Positions 50,104 to 58,322 of a DNA stretch of 64,000 nucleotides are shown in pieces. Position numbers and translations under genes: made by a program. The notes under the pieces are model-generated. The model ran no database searches, was not told the DNA's origin, and saw only the letters and a list, made by a program, of their open reading frames with translations. This DNA comes from Actinomycetes bacterium. Its GTDB lineage: Bacteria > Actinomycetota > Thermoleophilia > Solirubrobacterales > JACPNS01. The DNA lies in contig JAEYBE010000045.1 in the NCBI GenBank assembly GCA_023404495.1, positions 1 to 64,000 of the forward strand, read 5' to 3'. Each line of letters opens with the position of its first letter. Position 1 is the first letter of the stretch.

Positions 50104-50913
50104 CTAGTCCTGGCAGGTAACCGAGCGATTCTGGAGCTGACCAAGCCAGCCAGAAAAACTGTCGGCTGGGTTGGTAGCCGCGATTGAGAGCCTGCGGTAG
50201 GTGAGATAAGCGCCGCAGTGGCCGGGGTCGGTCGCGAGCAAGTTGACCGAGAACGAACGCTCGCATTCACCGCCGTCTTCGCACTCGGGCCAGGTACCGT
50301 ACGCCTCGGCCGTCGCGGTCGCCGATGCCGTGGCGGTCCCCCAGCCCGACCACTGGCCGACCAGATTCACGCTCAACCAATTGTTGGCAACGACAGTGAA
50401 AGGCTTGAAACGCGGGAGAAAATCCTGCATTGTCGGATACTCGGCTGAAGAGCTCCACTCGGCGGGAAGGTGGACACGAGCGTTGGATCCCCCGGATCCG
50501 CAGCCGAGAACCGCGTACTTGGACCTCGCCCGCATCCTCTTCCAGAAACCGGCCTTGCGCTTCTGGCGCCCCTTGAACGACAGCCGGAAGGTCGTGTAGA
50601 CGCGGTCGGCCCCGCAGACCTTCTTTGACCCCAGGATGATCTTGCCGGATGCGCGGATTCCGCCGCGGTTGTAACAGTGATCGCAGAGGTACCCGGTGCC
50701 GACCGCCTTGGTGCGGCCCCAGTCCTTCCACTTGCTCACCCGGAACGTTGAACCGGAGCCGAACTTGATTGCTGTCGGACGATAGGACAGGGGTCCGTAC
50801 TCGGCGATCGGGTAGACCGACGCGACGGTGCCGGCCTGTGCTTGCGGTGCTGCGGCCGCAATGAGACTTGCGGCGAGGATCGCGACGGTTGTGGTTCGCC
50901 TAACCCGGCGCAC
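50104..50913 (-). CDS. Secreted WxxW-domain protein (cluster gene 4)
   Basis: 269 aa from a GTG that overlaps the stop of the upstream gene (TAGTG). Signal peptide about 1-28 (VAILAASLIAAAAPQAQA). Two copies of the cluster motif: SKWKDWGRTKAVGTGYL and QWSGWGTATASATATA; the first is followed by KKVCGADRVYTTFRLSF. Nine Cys in the mature part. The longer frame upstream is out of context and is not used. Unknown function, exported. Confidence 0.75.
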   Translation of the reverse strand: MRRVRRTTTVAILAASLIAAAAPQAQAGTVASVYPIAEYGPLSYRPTAIKFGSGSTFRVSKWKDWGRTKAVGTGYLCDHCYNRGGIRASGKIILGSKKVCGADRVYTTFRLSFKGRQKRKAGFWKRMRARSKYAVLGCGSGGSNARVHLPAEWSSSAEYPTMQDFLPRFKPFTVVANNWLSVNLVGQWSGWGTATASATATAEAYGTWPECEDGGECERSFSVNLLATDPGHCGAYLTYRRLSIAATNPADSFSGWLGQLQNRSVTCQD

Positions 50914-51665
50914 TAATTGTCGTCCCAAGGCATCACGTGGAACCAGCTCACCGTACGAACTCCGCGCGCGCACGCGACGCGTTGGGCTGGATTCCCGCTG
51001 CCAACACCGACAAAGAGATCCCCGGTATTTCGGTAGACCTTGCATTTGAATCGGTTTCGCCGAATCTTGCAACCGCTGCGGGCGCATCGGCTGGTGATCC
51101 GGTTGTTGACCTGTCGAGCGAGCTTCAGAGCCCGACTGCAGCTGTACTTGTACGAACGGACATCCGAGCCGATCCAGACTGTGCGCGGTGGATCGTGCGT
51201 GTCGCCGCAGAAGCCGTTACTCGTGTACTCGCCGTACTCGTCCGCGCAGATGCTCGTGAGTGAACCCCAGCGATTCCAATCGCCAAGCGGTCCGCCGGGC
51301 CAGTGGGCTATGCGGAGTTCAATCTGTGTGTACGCCGGACTAGTGCCATCGGAGCATGTGCCGATCTGAGTCGCGCGCAGGTGTGCTCGCCCGCGTTTGT
51401 TCCAGTACCCGCCGCCGGGCCGATAGATCGAGTTGTATCCGCGAGCTGTGGCGGTTGCCGAGCCCCAGTTCTTCCACTTCAGGTCGTAGAAGACCGTGCT
51501 TGGAGGGCCGCCGCTGGTCACGACCGCGGGTGCTTCGGCACCGAATCCCGCACCCATCGGAAACAGGTTTGGCGACCCGAGCACCACCGCGCCTGCTGAT
51601 CCAGGGAGAACCGCCAAGAAGGCGATGCCGCAGATGCTTGCGACTGCGAGGTTTCGAATGCTCAT
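50913..51665 (-). CDS. Secreted WxxW-domain protein (cluster gene 3)
   Basis: 250 aa, ATG one base after the upstream stop (TGA-G-ATG). Signal peptide 1-25 (VASICGIAFLAVLPGSAGA). One clear motif copy, FYDLKWKNWGSATATARGY, and the second part of the domain, GTCSDGTSPAYTQIELRI. The C-terminal half has many Cys/Arg (SRCARSGCKIRRNRFKCKVY) and ends near a Trp motif. Coupled to both neighbours. Unknown function. Confidence 0.75.
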   Translation of the reverse strand: MSIRNLAVASICGIAFLAVLPGSAGAVVLGSPNLFPMGAGFGAEAPAVVTSGGPPSTVFYDLKWKNWGSATATARGYNSIYRPGGGYWNKRGRAHLRATQIGTCSDGTSPAYTQIELRIAHWPGGPLGDWNRWGSLTSICADEYGEYTSNGFCGDTHDPPRTVWIGSDVRSYKYSCSRALKLARQVNNRITSRCARSGCKIRRNRFKCKVYRNTGDLFVGVGSGNPAQRVACARGVRTVSWFHVMPWDDN

Positions 51666-51666
51666 C

Positions 51667-52494
51667 TCAACTACACGCAACTTTCAATTTGAATTGCTTC
51701 TTCGGGAATCCATTTGGACGGCCACTGGTGAACGTGGCGTTTATGCGCGTGAAGTAACGCTGTCCGCCGCACGCTCGAACGCGACTGAGTCTGACCTTCA
51801 CTGGCCATGACAAGCGACGATTGGCCTGCGGTGAACCGGGCTTCGCCCGCACCAGGTAGCGGCCTCGGCCTCGCGCTGATGACTTGTTCCACTTCTGCCA
51901 CTTGAGCTTGCGAAAGCCCTGGTCGCTGCCCACTCCGCCGACGAAGATCTCACGCGGCCTGAGCTTCGGCACTCCGCCCATGTCCGAACCGCCCAGTGCG
52001 TTGAAGATCTTCGGCTTCGAGCTCGGCGTCGTGCAGTCCAAGTCGTAGCCGCCTGGCGAATATGTGCCGGCGGGTTCCCCATACGGATTTCCGTCGGTGA
52101 GCTCCGCGGTCCAATCGACGCGCGTGTAGTAGCTGTCGGCGCCAGTTGGAGACGAACACATTCGGAGTCCGCTCACCACAAGCGTTGCCGGATAGCTCGC
52201 CGTGAAGCCATCGGCGCAGCTCGGTTCGCAGTTGTTTAGCAAGACGTTGCCGCTGGCCACTGCCGTCGCACCGCCCCAGCCGGTCCAGGCCAGATTCGTG
52301 AAGTAGGGACTCCCGCCGGCGCAGCCTCGGCTCCATTCTGCCGGTGAGGCCTCGTCGCCGTATGCGCCGATCACCCCGCACGCGGGGAGCAGAGCAGCAT
52401 CGGCGGTAGGCGCCGACGCCGCCCATCCGCAGCCAGCCACGGTCGCTATGGCCAAGGCAAACCAACGGGATGCCGACGAGCGACGCAAGGTCAC
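51667..52494 (-). CDS. Secreted WxxW-domain protein (cluster gene 2)
   Basis: 275 aa, GTG start with AAGG 7 nt upstream. Signal peptide 1-33 (ALAIATVAGCGWAASAPT). Two domain copies: FTNLAWTGWGGATAVASGNV with SGLRMCSSPTGADSYYTRVD, and FRKLKWQKWNKSSARGRGRY with LSRVRACGGQRYFTRINAT. The repeat makes the domain boundaries visible: about 60-140 and 195-275. Next gene starts one base after its stop. Confidence 0.78.
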   Translation of the reverse strand: MTLRRSSASRWFALAIATVAGCGWAASAPTADAALLPACGVIGAYGDEASPAEWSRGCAGGSPYFTNLAWTGWGGATAVASGNVLLNNCEPSCADGFTASYPATLVVSGLRMCSSPTGADSYYTRVDWTAELTDGNPYGEPAGTYSPGGYDLDCTTPSSKPKIFNALGGSDMGGVPKLRPREIFVGGVGSDQGFRKLKWQKWNKSSARGRGRYLVRAKPGSPQANRRLSWPVKVRLSRVRACGGQRYFTRINATFTSGRPNGFPKKQFKLKVACS

Positions 52495-52626
52495 TTGCTG
52501 CCCTTCAGCTCAGATGGTGTAGAGAGCGCACGCAAATCGGATACAGACTATTGATCTCTGACCGTAAGCCGCATTCGGTAGCAAGGCTGGAGACAGCGAC
52601 CTCGAGCGGCATACCCCGGAGTCGAC

Positions 52627-53007
52627 TCAGGCGCCGGTCCAAACGCAGGGCTTTGACATCAGCGAAGCCATATTGGAGGTCGAATCTCCGGGATTGCGCC
52701 ATGTCACCCGGGTATAGAGCCAGCTGCCGCAGATTCGCTTCGGGCGCGACAACCTGACCGTCACGCGAGCGGTGTAGGGCTCAGCCTCCGGGTACTGGGT
52801 GTGCACCGTCGCGCGAGCTACCGCCTTCGCGTCGTTCCATTTGGACCATTTCATCTTCGTGAAGTAAGAGTGGTTCAGGCCGTGGAATTTCTTTGGCTTG
52901 TACTTCTTGCCGCTCGAGGTCTTCAGGCGTGGCGAGGCGCTGGCCGTGGTGGGAACCGCCATGGCAAGCACAAGTACCGCAGCCAGAATGAGGGTTCTGA
53001 TTGCCAT
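52627..53007 (-). CDS. Secreted WxxW-domain protein (cluster gene 1, single domain)
   Basis: 126 aa. Signal peptide 1-25 (LILAAVLVLAMAVPTTASA). A basic linker (KKYKPKKFHG), then one domain copy: YFTKMKWSKWNDAKAVARAT, RVTVRLSRPKRICGSWLYTR. This is the minimal form of the family. ATG 53007, with a GTG one codon earlier. 132 bp separate it from the next gene, so it may have its own promoter. Confidence 0.75.
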   Translation of the reverse strand: MAIRTLILAAVLVLAMAVPTTASASPRLKTSSGKKYKPKKFHGLNHSYFTKMKWSKWNDAKAVARATVHTQYPEAEPYTARVTVRLSRPKRICGSWLYTRVTWRNPGDSTSNMASLMSKPCVWTGA

Positions 53008-53096
53008 CACGAGAGATTATTGCGGAACTGTTCGGGTTAGCGAGTTCGAGTCACATCACCTTTTTTGGATCATCAATTTTGCGATAACTTCCGCGC

Positions 53097-53960
53097 ATGG
53101 CGAATCTGAATCTGCTCAGCATGCGAGCCAGCATCGTCGCCCTGCTGGCGCTTGGTATCTGCCTGGCCGGCTGCGGAGGATCTAACGACTCTGCCTCACT
53201 TGACTCAATCAATTCTGACGTGCAGGCCAGTACTGAACAGCTCAATACTGCGCTCGGAGAGGCCCGCGCGACGAACCGAACGTCGATGGTGAACCTGCAG
53301 GCAGCTGCGTCCGCAAGCGCGGAGACGATCTCCAACGGAATCGAAGAAGTCGATTCCCTCGATGCGGATGGTGAGAACGCGGACGAGATCGAGTCCTACC
53401 GCAAGGCGCTCGTCGCTCAGCGTGCGGTTGCGCAGGCGCTCGCTGCGGGCCGCCCGTCAAGTTCTCAGATCGAACTCGCCGCCGCCAAGGCCACCCTTGC
53501 GCTCAACTCGGTCACCGGCCAACAGCTCACTGCGATTGACGTCAGCGCGCTGGTGCATTCACTAAAGAAGTCGCGAAAGAAGTCGGCACCGGCCTCAAGC
53601 GGTTCAAGCGGGTCCGGCAACAGCGACAGCGCGACCTCAAGCGACGATGCCACGCGAACTTTCTACGTCGGGCAGGGGAACATCAGCTGCAGCGTCAGCG
53701 CGGCCAGCGCCAAATGTTCTGTGGCGAGCAACGGGATCACGTTCGTAGTCGAAGGCGGCTCGCGAGGAATGACCGAGGACGGAGCGATTCTCGGACGAGC
53801 TTCTGGAAGCAGGCAGGCGTATGGAACTTCGGTCTCGGTCGGAGACTTCACGTGCTCGATCCCGCCAGAGTCTCAGGCCAGCGGGGTGTCATGCCGGAAC
53901 ACATCGAGCGGTCACGGGTTTGAGGCCAGCCGGGTCGGATCTCGACAGAAAACTTTCTAG
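53097..53960 (+). CDS. Lipoprotein with coiled-coil-like and Ser-rich linker regions
   Basis: 287 aa. Lipobox ICLAGC (Cys about 26) after a hydrophobic segment. A helical heptad-like part (about 35-155), a Ser/Gly/Asn linker (about 160-185), and a C-terminal beta part with ISCSVSAASAKCSVASNG and FTCSIPPESQASGVSCRN (four Cys, two disulfides likely). Starts divergent from the WxxW cluster with a 90-bp gap. Not recognised. Confidence 0.75.
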   Translation: MANLNLLSMRASIVALLALGICLAGCGGSNDSASLDSINSDVQASTEQLNTALGEARATNRTSMVNLQAAASASAETISNGIEEVDSLDADGENADEIESYRKALVAQRAVAQALAAGRPSSSQIELAAAKATLALNSVTGQQLTAIDVSALVHSLKKSRKKSAPASSGSSGSGNSDSATSSDDATRTFYVGQGNISCSVSAASAKCSVASNGITFVVEGGSRGMTEDGAILGRASGSRQAYGTSVSVGDFTCSIPPESQASGVSCRNTSSGHGFEASRVGSRQKTF

Positions 53961-54020
53961 TCCGTCGGACCACAGACTGCAGGATCGTCGATAGCGATCC
54001 GCGCGCCGTTCGCGTACTGC

Positions 54021-54374
54021 TCAGGCCTTCTTCACAACGCTCGACTTGAGCTGCATCGGCCCAAAGCCGTCGACCCGGCAATCGATGTCGTGATCGCCGA
54101 CTCCGTCGACCAGCCGTATGCCGCGCACCTTCGTGCCGCGTTTGATCGGGCCGGAGGCGCCTTTGACTTTGAGGTCGGTGATGACGGTGACGTCGTCGCC
54201 GTCCTGGAGAACGTTGCCGGCTGAGTCGCGGATGACGCGCTCGGGTTCCGATGTTGCTTCAGTCTCGGCGCCGGGAGTCCACTCGTGCTGGCACATTGAG
54301 CAGACCTGTTGGCCGTTTTGCTCGTAGGTGTATTCGGATTGGCAGGCTGGGCATGGGGGATCTTGTTCTGGCAT
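54021..54374 (-). CDS. PhnA/YjdM-like zinc-ribbon protein
   Basis: 117 aa. N-terminal zinc ribbon CPACQSEYTYEQNG...CSMCQHEW, then the PhnA domain DGDDVTVITDLKVKG, IKRGTKVRGIRLVDG, DHDIDCRVDGFGPMQLKSSV. The conserved VxxITDLKVKG block is diagnostic. ATG 54374 matches the family start MP-x-x-x-x-x-CP. No phosphonate genes are nearby; the true function in E. coli YjdM is unsettled. The toxin gene start is 34 bp upstream. Confidence 0.9.
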   Translation of the reverse strand: MPEQDPPCPACQSEYTYEQNGQQVCSMCQHEWTPGAETEATSEPERVIRDSAGNVLQDGDDVTVITDLKVKGASGPIKRGTKVRGIRLVDGVGDHDIDCRVDGFGPMQLKSSVVKKA

Positions 54375-54408
54375 CTGGGGGAGGTTAGGTTGAAAGGCAA
54401 CGGTGGCT

Positions 54409-54696
54409 TCAGCGATCGGCTGTTGCTGCACCGCCACTGCGCGCGTCTTCAACCGAGACGACTGCAACAAGTGCTTCGTCGACGAGTTCGTAGACGATCA
54501 GCATCCAGGACCAAGGTCCCAGAACGAACCGAAATCCATCCCAGTCGCCCGTCAGTTTCGCCCCGGAATCCGGAAACCGCGCGAGGTGTGCGACGCAGCG
54601 AGCGACACGCTTCCGGGTATCGGCGGGCAGTTCGTAGACTTCAGTCATTCGATCAAGTTGCGCCAACGCGCTGGGCGAGAACTCGATGCGTGGCAA
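54409..54696 (-). CDS. RelE/ParE-superfamily toxin
   Basis: 95 aa, RelE/ParE fold: IEFSPSALAQLDRMTEV, a central TRKRVARCVAHLARFPDSG helix, and the strand block FRFVLGPWSWMLIVYELVDE with VVSVEDARSG. Start TTG two bases after the antitoxin stop, without own Shine-Dalgarno, so translation is coupled. Basic residues in the C-terminal strands fit an mRNA interferase, but ParE gyrase toxicity cannot be excluded. Confidence 0.75.
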   Translation of the reverse strand: MPRIEFSPSALAQLDRMTEVYELPADTRKRVARCVAHLARFPDSGAKLTGDWDGFRFVLGPWSWMLIVYELVDEALVAVVSVEDARSGGAATADR

Positions 54697-54698
54697 CT

Positions 54699-54956
54699 TC
54701 AGATCTTCTCGATCCGTACACCCTTGCCCGCCCGTACCTCACGGGAGCCGGACTGAGCTCGCGCCAGGGCGCCGGGAATCGAGTCGAGAATCAGGTGAAC
54801 GTGACCTGCGTCCGGGTCGGCCGCATCAATCGCGACGCTGAGCAGCGACCGCGCAAGCGTGCCCTCCTGGAGATGGCTCCGTTCAGCCATGCGGCTGAGT
54901 TTTTCGGCTTGCTCCGGATCGAGCGAAACGTTGATCCGTTTGGGTCGCGCGCTCAT
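54699..54956 (-). CDS. RHH/CopG-type antitoxin
   Basis: 85 aa. N-terminal ribbon-helix-helix: KRINVSLDPEQAEKLSRMAE then EGTLARSLLSVAID. C-terminal toxin-binding tail, including a VHLILDSIPGAL segment. ATG 54956. Precedes the toxin by two bases, the normal type II order. Autorepression expected at the AT-rich stretch just upstream (about 54960-54985). Confidence 0.75.
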   Translation of the reverse strand: MSARPKRINVSLDPEQAEKLSRMAERSHLQEGTLARSLLSVAIDAADPDAGHVHLILDSIPGALARAQSGSREVRAGKGVRIEKI

Positions 54957-55117
54957 TCGGAGCAATCTACACGATATGTAACAGTCTGTGCTCGGCGCCC
55001 GCGCTACTCCAGCTGCAACTGACTGCTCACTTCGCTAGTCACTGCCGTGATGGCCGAGCCGTCGTTTCAGCGCGGACCGGGCAGGCGAGCATGCTCGAGA
55101 AAACTGCCGGACAAATA

Positions 55118-55190
55118 AGCCGACGCCCGGATTCGAACCGGGGACCCCTTCATTACGAGTGAAGTGCTCTACCAACTGAGCTACGTCGGC
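55118..55190 (-). tRNA. tRNA-Thr (anticodon CGT), occupied by an integrative element on its 5' side
   Basis: On the minus strand the acceptor is GCCGACG with CGTCGGC, anticodon stem CTTCA/TGAAG with loop CTCGTAA, T arm CCCGG-TTCGAAT-CCGGG. The tRNA is complete. Its first 47 bases lie in a 56-bp repeat that recurs at 60460-60515, showing the element joined within this gene. Its original upstream region was moved to the far side. Confidence 0.96.
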
Positions 55191-55199
55191 GCAGTCTTG
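55144..55199. repeat. attL: 56-bp direct repeat, copy in the intact tRNA-Thr
   Basis: Perfect match to 60460-60515; identity stops at 55143 and 55200. It covers the 5' part of tRNA-Thr (through the anticodon arm) and nine bases upstream. The pair defines element borders. Confidence 0.92.
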
Positions 55200-55221
55200 C
55201 GCCCGCTTGACTAAGGGATTT

Positions 55222-55286
55222 CGGACGGTCTAGACAGTCCTACGTTTCCCGGACGGTCGACGGAGTGTGACCCAATATTGACCCAA
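55222..55286. repeat. Paired direct repeats near attL (candidate integrase/Xis arm sites)
   Basis: CGGACGGTC occurs at 55222-55230 and 55250-55258. TGACCCAA occurs at 55268-55275 and 55279-55286, an 11-bp period, one helical turn. Both pairs are inside the element next to att, where arm-type sites would be expected. Confidence 0.4.
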
Positions 55287-55327
55287 GAAAATCGGTCAGG
55301 ATCGCCACCCCAAGCGGACTCCGAAGT

Positions 55328-56263
55328 TTACCCGCTTATCGCCGCGGTTCCAGATTCAGCGCCCACTGGGCGTGCCCATGACACATCTCGCCCGATCAGG
55401 AGTTCGGTCATGCGTGCATTGTGAGTGTTTTTCATCGCTACTGCCTCGCACTCCAATCCTCGCGAGATTGCCATTTCTTCAATGTCCTGAGCGTTGTCAT
55501 AGGTCATGAGAAGGTCATTGGAGGACGCAGCGCAAACGTCAAAGAGCTGGTCGTGATCAAGCTCATGGCAGTTGTATAGCCGGCGACCGGCTTTCTTCCC
55601 AGCCGCGGTGTAAGGCGGATCAACAAAGAGCGCGGTATTGATTTCGTCTGCATGTTTTTCAATCTCCGCAATGCCGTCGCCCTGGATGAACTCCAAACGA
55701 TCACGGATTGCGTCTATTCCTTCAATCCTTTTGACCAGAGTTCGCGCATACCAACGCGACCCGATGCCCTTTCCATTCTCACCGTTCTTCATAGGCGACG
55801 AACCGCGGGCGATAATCCCGCCGTGAAACGTCCGGTTCTTCACGATCGTCCGGAAGGCGACGTCAAGCTCTGCGTCCGTATCGGATGCGAGAAGCTCGTT
55901 CACGGTTTCAACGCTCGGTTCGAAAGCTTCAATCATTGACGCGAGCTTGCTGCCGTCACCACTGACCACCGTTTTCCAAACCGCAGCAATCTCTGGGTCT
56001 AGCTCAACTATCACCGCTCGTTCAACGAGCCGTTCGGCAACGGCGGTAAGACTGACGATGCCACCGCCGACGAACGGTTCAAGGATGGCGTCATGGCGTG
56101 GCGATGCACTTCCCAGCCATTCGCGCACCCACGGAATTAGCCAAGTCTTTCCCCCTGGATACCGAAACAAGCTCCGCTGCGGGACTGATGCCACATTCAC
56201 GATCTTCATCGGCTTTTCCGTGTCCTCAAGAAGTTGAAGCTGCGTAGCCCTGGAAATGCTCAT
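55328..56263 (-). CDS. D12-class N6-adenine DNA methyltransferase
   Basis: 311 aa, MethyltransfD12 (Dam) type. SAM-binding FRYPGGKTWLIP (33-44) and EPFVGGGIVSLT (62-72), catalytic DPPY at 215-218 (FVDPPYTAAGK), target region between. Transfers a methyl group to N6 of adenine. Its ATG overlaps the endonuclease stop (ATGA), so it is the modification partner in an R-M pair, with R upstream of M. Last gene of the element operon. The partner M should protect the site cut by the endonuclease, so this site is expected to contain A. Confidence 0.9.
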   Translation of the reverse strand: MSISRATQLQLLEDTEKPMKIVNVASVPQRSLFRYPGGKTWLIPWVREWLGSASPRHDAILEPFVGGGIVSLTAVAERLVERAVIVELDPEIAAVWKTVVSGDGSKLASMIEAFEPSVETVNELLASDTDAELDVAFRTIVKNRTFHGGIIARGSSPMKNGENGKGIGSRWYARTLVKRIEGIDAIRDRLEFIQGDGIAEIEKHADEINTALFVDPPYTAAGKKAGRRLYNCHELDHDQLFDVCAASSNDLLMTYDNAQDIEEMAISRGLECEAVAMKNTHNARMTELLIGRDVSWARPVGAESGTAAISG

Positions 56264-57180
56264 ACCAATCTTTCCTCCGGTCGCGTCGGTCCTGCGGCAA
56301 GCTGCGCGTCCAACCGTGCCTGAAGTGTGGCAACGAAGCCTTCCGGACCCGTCGCTACCGGCTTCGTGACTTCAAGCATGGCGTTCTCATATGTGGAGTA
56401 GGCGACCTCGCAAAGCTCTAGCGACCTGCGACCGTCGCCAGTTTCAACCAAGTCGTAGACAAACCACGCAAGGTCGCTTTCTTCCCTCGCGGTTCTTGTC
56501 ATAGGGGGCAAGGTGTCCCAGAGACCCTTGTTCACAGCAACCGCCTGCTTCTTTCCCCAGCTTTGAAAAATCGCGCCCTTGAACATCAGTTGGGGGGCAA
56601 GCCGCTTGCGGGTTGATGAAAGGAAGTCGGGACGCGGCCGGTTCACTAGATCGCCGTAGTCCACCCCCACGAACTCGGCACGGTGCGCGAGCTGATCCAT
56701 GTATATGCGAAACGGGTTTCGGATGTTTCCGGAGATATAGACCGCCTGGATTTCCAGCGAACCAAAGTCAGTCACGCGCCCGCGGTCGTCGTATTCAACG
56801 AGCACATAGTCCACATTCCCAGCCGCTCGGCCGTCGCCGCCCTTCAACCGGATCTCTGGGAATGATGTCCATTTAGCGTCCAACCCGAAGAAGAATTCAG
56901 CCGCGTCACTCACCGCTCGCGACTGCTCGCGAAAGCGAACGGGACATATGATGTTGAGTTCCCCGCCAGCCCAAACAGAGCAAACTCCGAGCGGGTCCTC
57001 CACGCTGTCTTTGGTGCAGTTCGGCGTGATGTTTCCGTAGGGGCAAAGCCGATCCCGACGATGCCGCATGGCGTCCTCGGAATTGTCATCCGCTGGATAT
57101 CCAAAAACCTCGCCGAGTAGGTGGTCCGACATGATCGGCGAGTATCGCACGACCGCGAGACGGCACGAAACCGCGCTCAT
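56260..57180 (-). CDS. NotI-family type II restriction endonuclease
   Basis: 306 aa. N-terminal GEVFGYPADDNSEDA, then four Cys of the iron-binding fold known for NotI: C46, C55, C67 and C79 (LCPYGNITPNCTK, GVCSVWAG, IICPVRF). The PD-(D/E)xK-type core is Asp124 (VDYVLVEY) and Glu143-x-Gln145 (GSLEIQAVYISG), matching the NotI order D...E-x-Q. ATG 57180 overlaps the Rep stop (ATGA), which fixes the start over the longer frame. NotI cuts GCGGCCGC; the specificity here is unknown and must differ if the adenine methylase protects it. Confidence 0.88.
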   Translation of the reverse strand: MSAVSCRLAVVRYSPIMSDHLLGEVFGYPADDNSEDAMRHRRDRLCPYGNITPNCTKDSVEDPLGVCSVWAGGELNIICPVRFREQSRAVSDAAEFFFGLDAKWTSFPEIRLKGGDGRAAGNVDYVLVEYDDRGRVTDFGSLEIQAVYISGNIRNPFRIYMDQLAHRAEFVGVDYGDLVNRPRPDFLSSTRKRLAPQLMFKGAIFQSWGKKQAVAVNKGLWDTLPPMTRTAREESDLAWFVYDLVETGDGRRSLELCEVAYSTYENAMLEVTKPVATGPEGFVATLQARLDAQLAAGPTRPEERLV

Positions 57181-58322
57181 TCGCTCTCCTCCGGCGATCC
57201 CCAAAGCCCGCGAACTGCGCGAAGAATGTCCCCCATCGGAAAGCCGGCTGCATCCGCCACATGGATTTCGTCAATTGCGATGCCCAGGTCTCGGAGTTCC
57301 GCTTCACGGCGCGACCAGAGATGAGGCTTTCCGTTGCACTTCCACCAGTCTCGACCGATGCCGGCTGCGCGCATAGCGAGATGACCGATTATCCGCTCCG
57401 CCTTGTACGGCTCTACGCGACCGGCTTCAACCTCGCGAATCACCTTTGCCTGAAGCGCAGTGGCGTCCGCCGCGAGGAAGTCATCCGCACCGCTCCAGGC
57501 ATTCAGTGGCTTCGCCCACATCGCGGCAATCGTTGCGTCTGACATAACCGACGGTTCAGGCTGCTGATTTCCCGAAAACCTGAACTGTTGCTCAATCCGA
57601 ACCCACGAACCAGCTGGACCGGTCCCGCTCTCTATGGACTTGTCATAGGCGCGGAGCTTGACCTGCTTCCTTGCGGGCGTCCGGAAATAGACAGTTTGAA
57701 TTTCGCCGTGTTCGTGCCAGACGTTGCGCTTTAGCCGTGGCAAGTCCATAGCCGCTAGCCCCCTCATAAAGACTTGCCCCTGACGCGGATCGTCAAATTC
57801 AAGGTCGCACGCCAGATCCAGTCGGCGGACATATGGAGTTTCACCGAACAATCCATGCGGATGAAGAAACTCAGACGCTCGCAAGGAGGCAAGCACCGAT
57901 CCGTTGTCAAGTTTCCCCGTTGGGGCAAGCCCGGTGGTTTTGTCGGACCCGCCGACGATTGAGGCGAGGTGACCTTCGCAGTAGATCAACTCATATTTAG
58001 GGAAGTAGCCCCAGTGGGCACCGCCGAAGCGCTCCTTGATGTGGGCGGACCCGCGAGTTCCCGGGAAAACTTCCGACGATCCGAGCAGTTCGCGATCGCG
58101 CTCATCCCAGCCCTGCAAGAGCGTTCCCTTCTCGAGCGGACGGCCAAGGTGCATCCAAAGCTTCCAATCCTTCGGACGCCAGCAGAACGACACCGTGTCG
58201 ACCCCCCATCCCGCGAGATGCACGCCCGCAGGGAGTTCGACGAAATCGTTTTGAGAACAACCTGTTAGAAGCGGTTGTTTTTCCTTACTGACCCCTGGAC
58301 GACGCCCATCAACTGATCTCAT
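57177..58322 (-). CDS. Rolling-circle-type replication initiation factor
   Basis: 381 aa. Family motifs of the replication initiation factor group (Rep_trans, also in filamentous phages and some integrative plasmids): VRRLDLACDLEFDD and KLRAYDKSIESGT then GSWVRIEQQFRFSG. The N-terminal GWGVDTVSFCWRPKDW region is typical. Would nick the origin and start rolling-circle replication of the excised form. ATG overlaps the upstream ORF stop (ATGA). The catalytic Tyr cannot be assigned safely by eye. Confidence 0.8.
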   Translation of the reverse strand: MRSVDGRRPGVSKEKQPLLTGCSQNDFVELPAGVHLAGWGVDTVSFCWRPKDWKLWMHLGRPLEKGTLLQGWDERDRELLGSSEVFPGTRGSAHIKERFGGAHWGYFPKYELIYCEGHLASIVGGSDKTTGLAPTGKLDNGSVLASLRASEFLHPHGLFGETPYVRRLDLACDLEFDDPRQGQVFMRGLAAMDLPRLKRNVWHEHGEIQTVYFRTPARKQVKLRAYDKSIESGTGPAGSWVRIEQQFRFSGNQQPEPSVMSDATIAAMWAKPLNAWSGADDFLAADATALQAKVIREVEAGRVEPYKAERIIGHLAMRAAGIGRDWWKCNGKPHLWSRREAELRDLGIAIDEIHVADAAGFPMGDILRAVRGLWGSPEESE

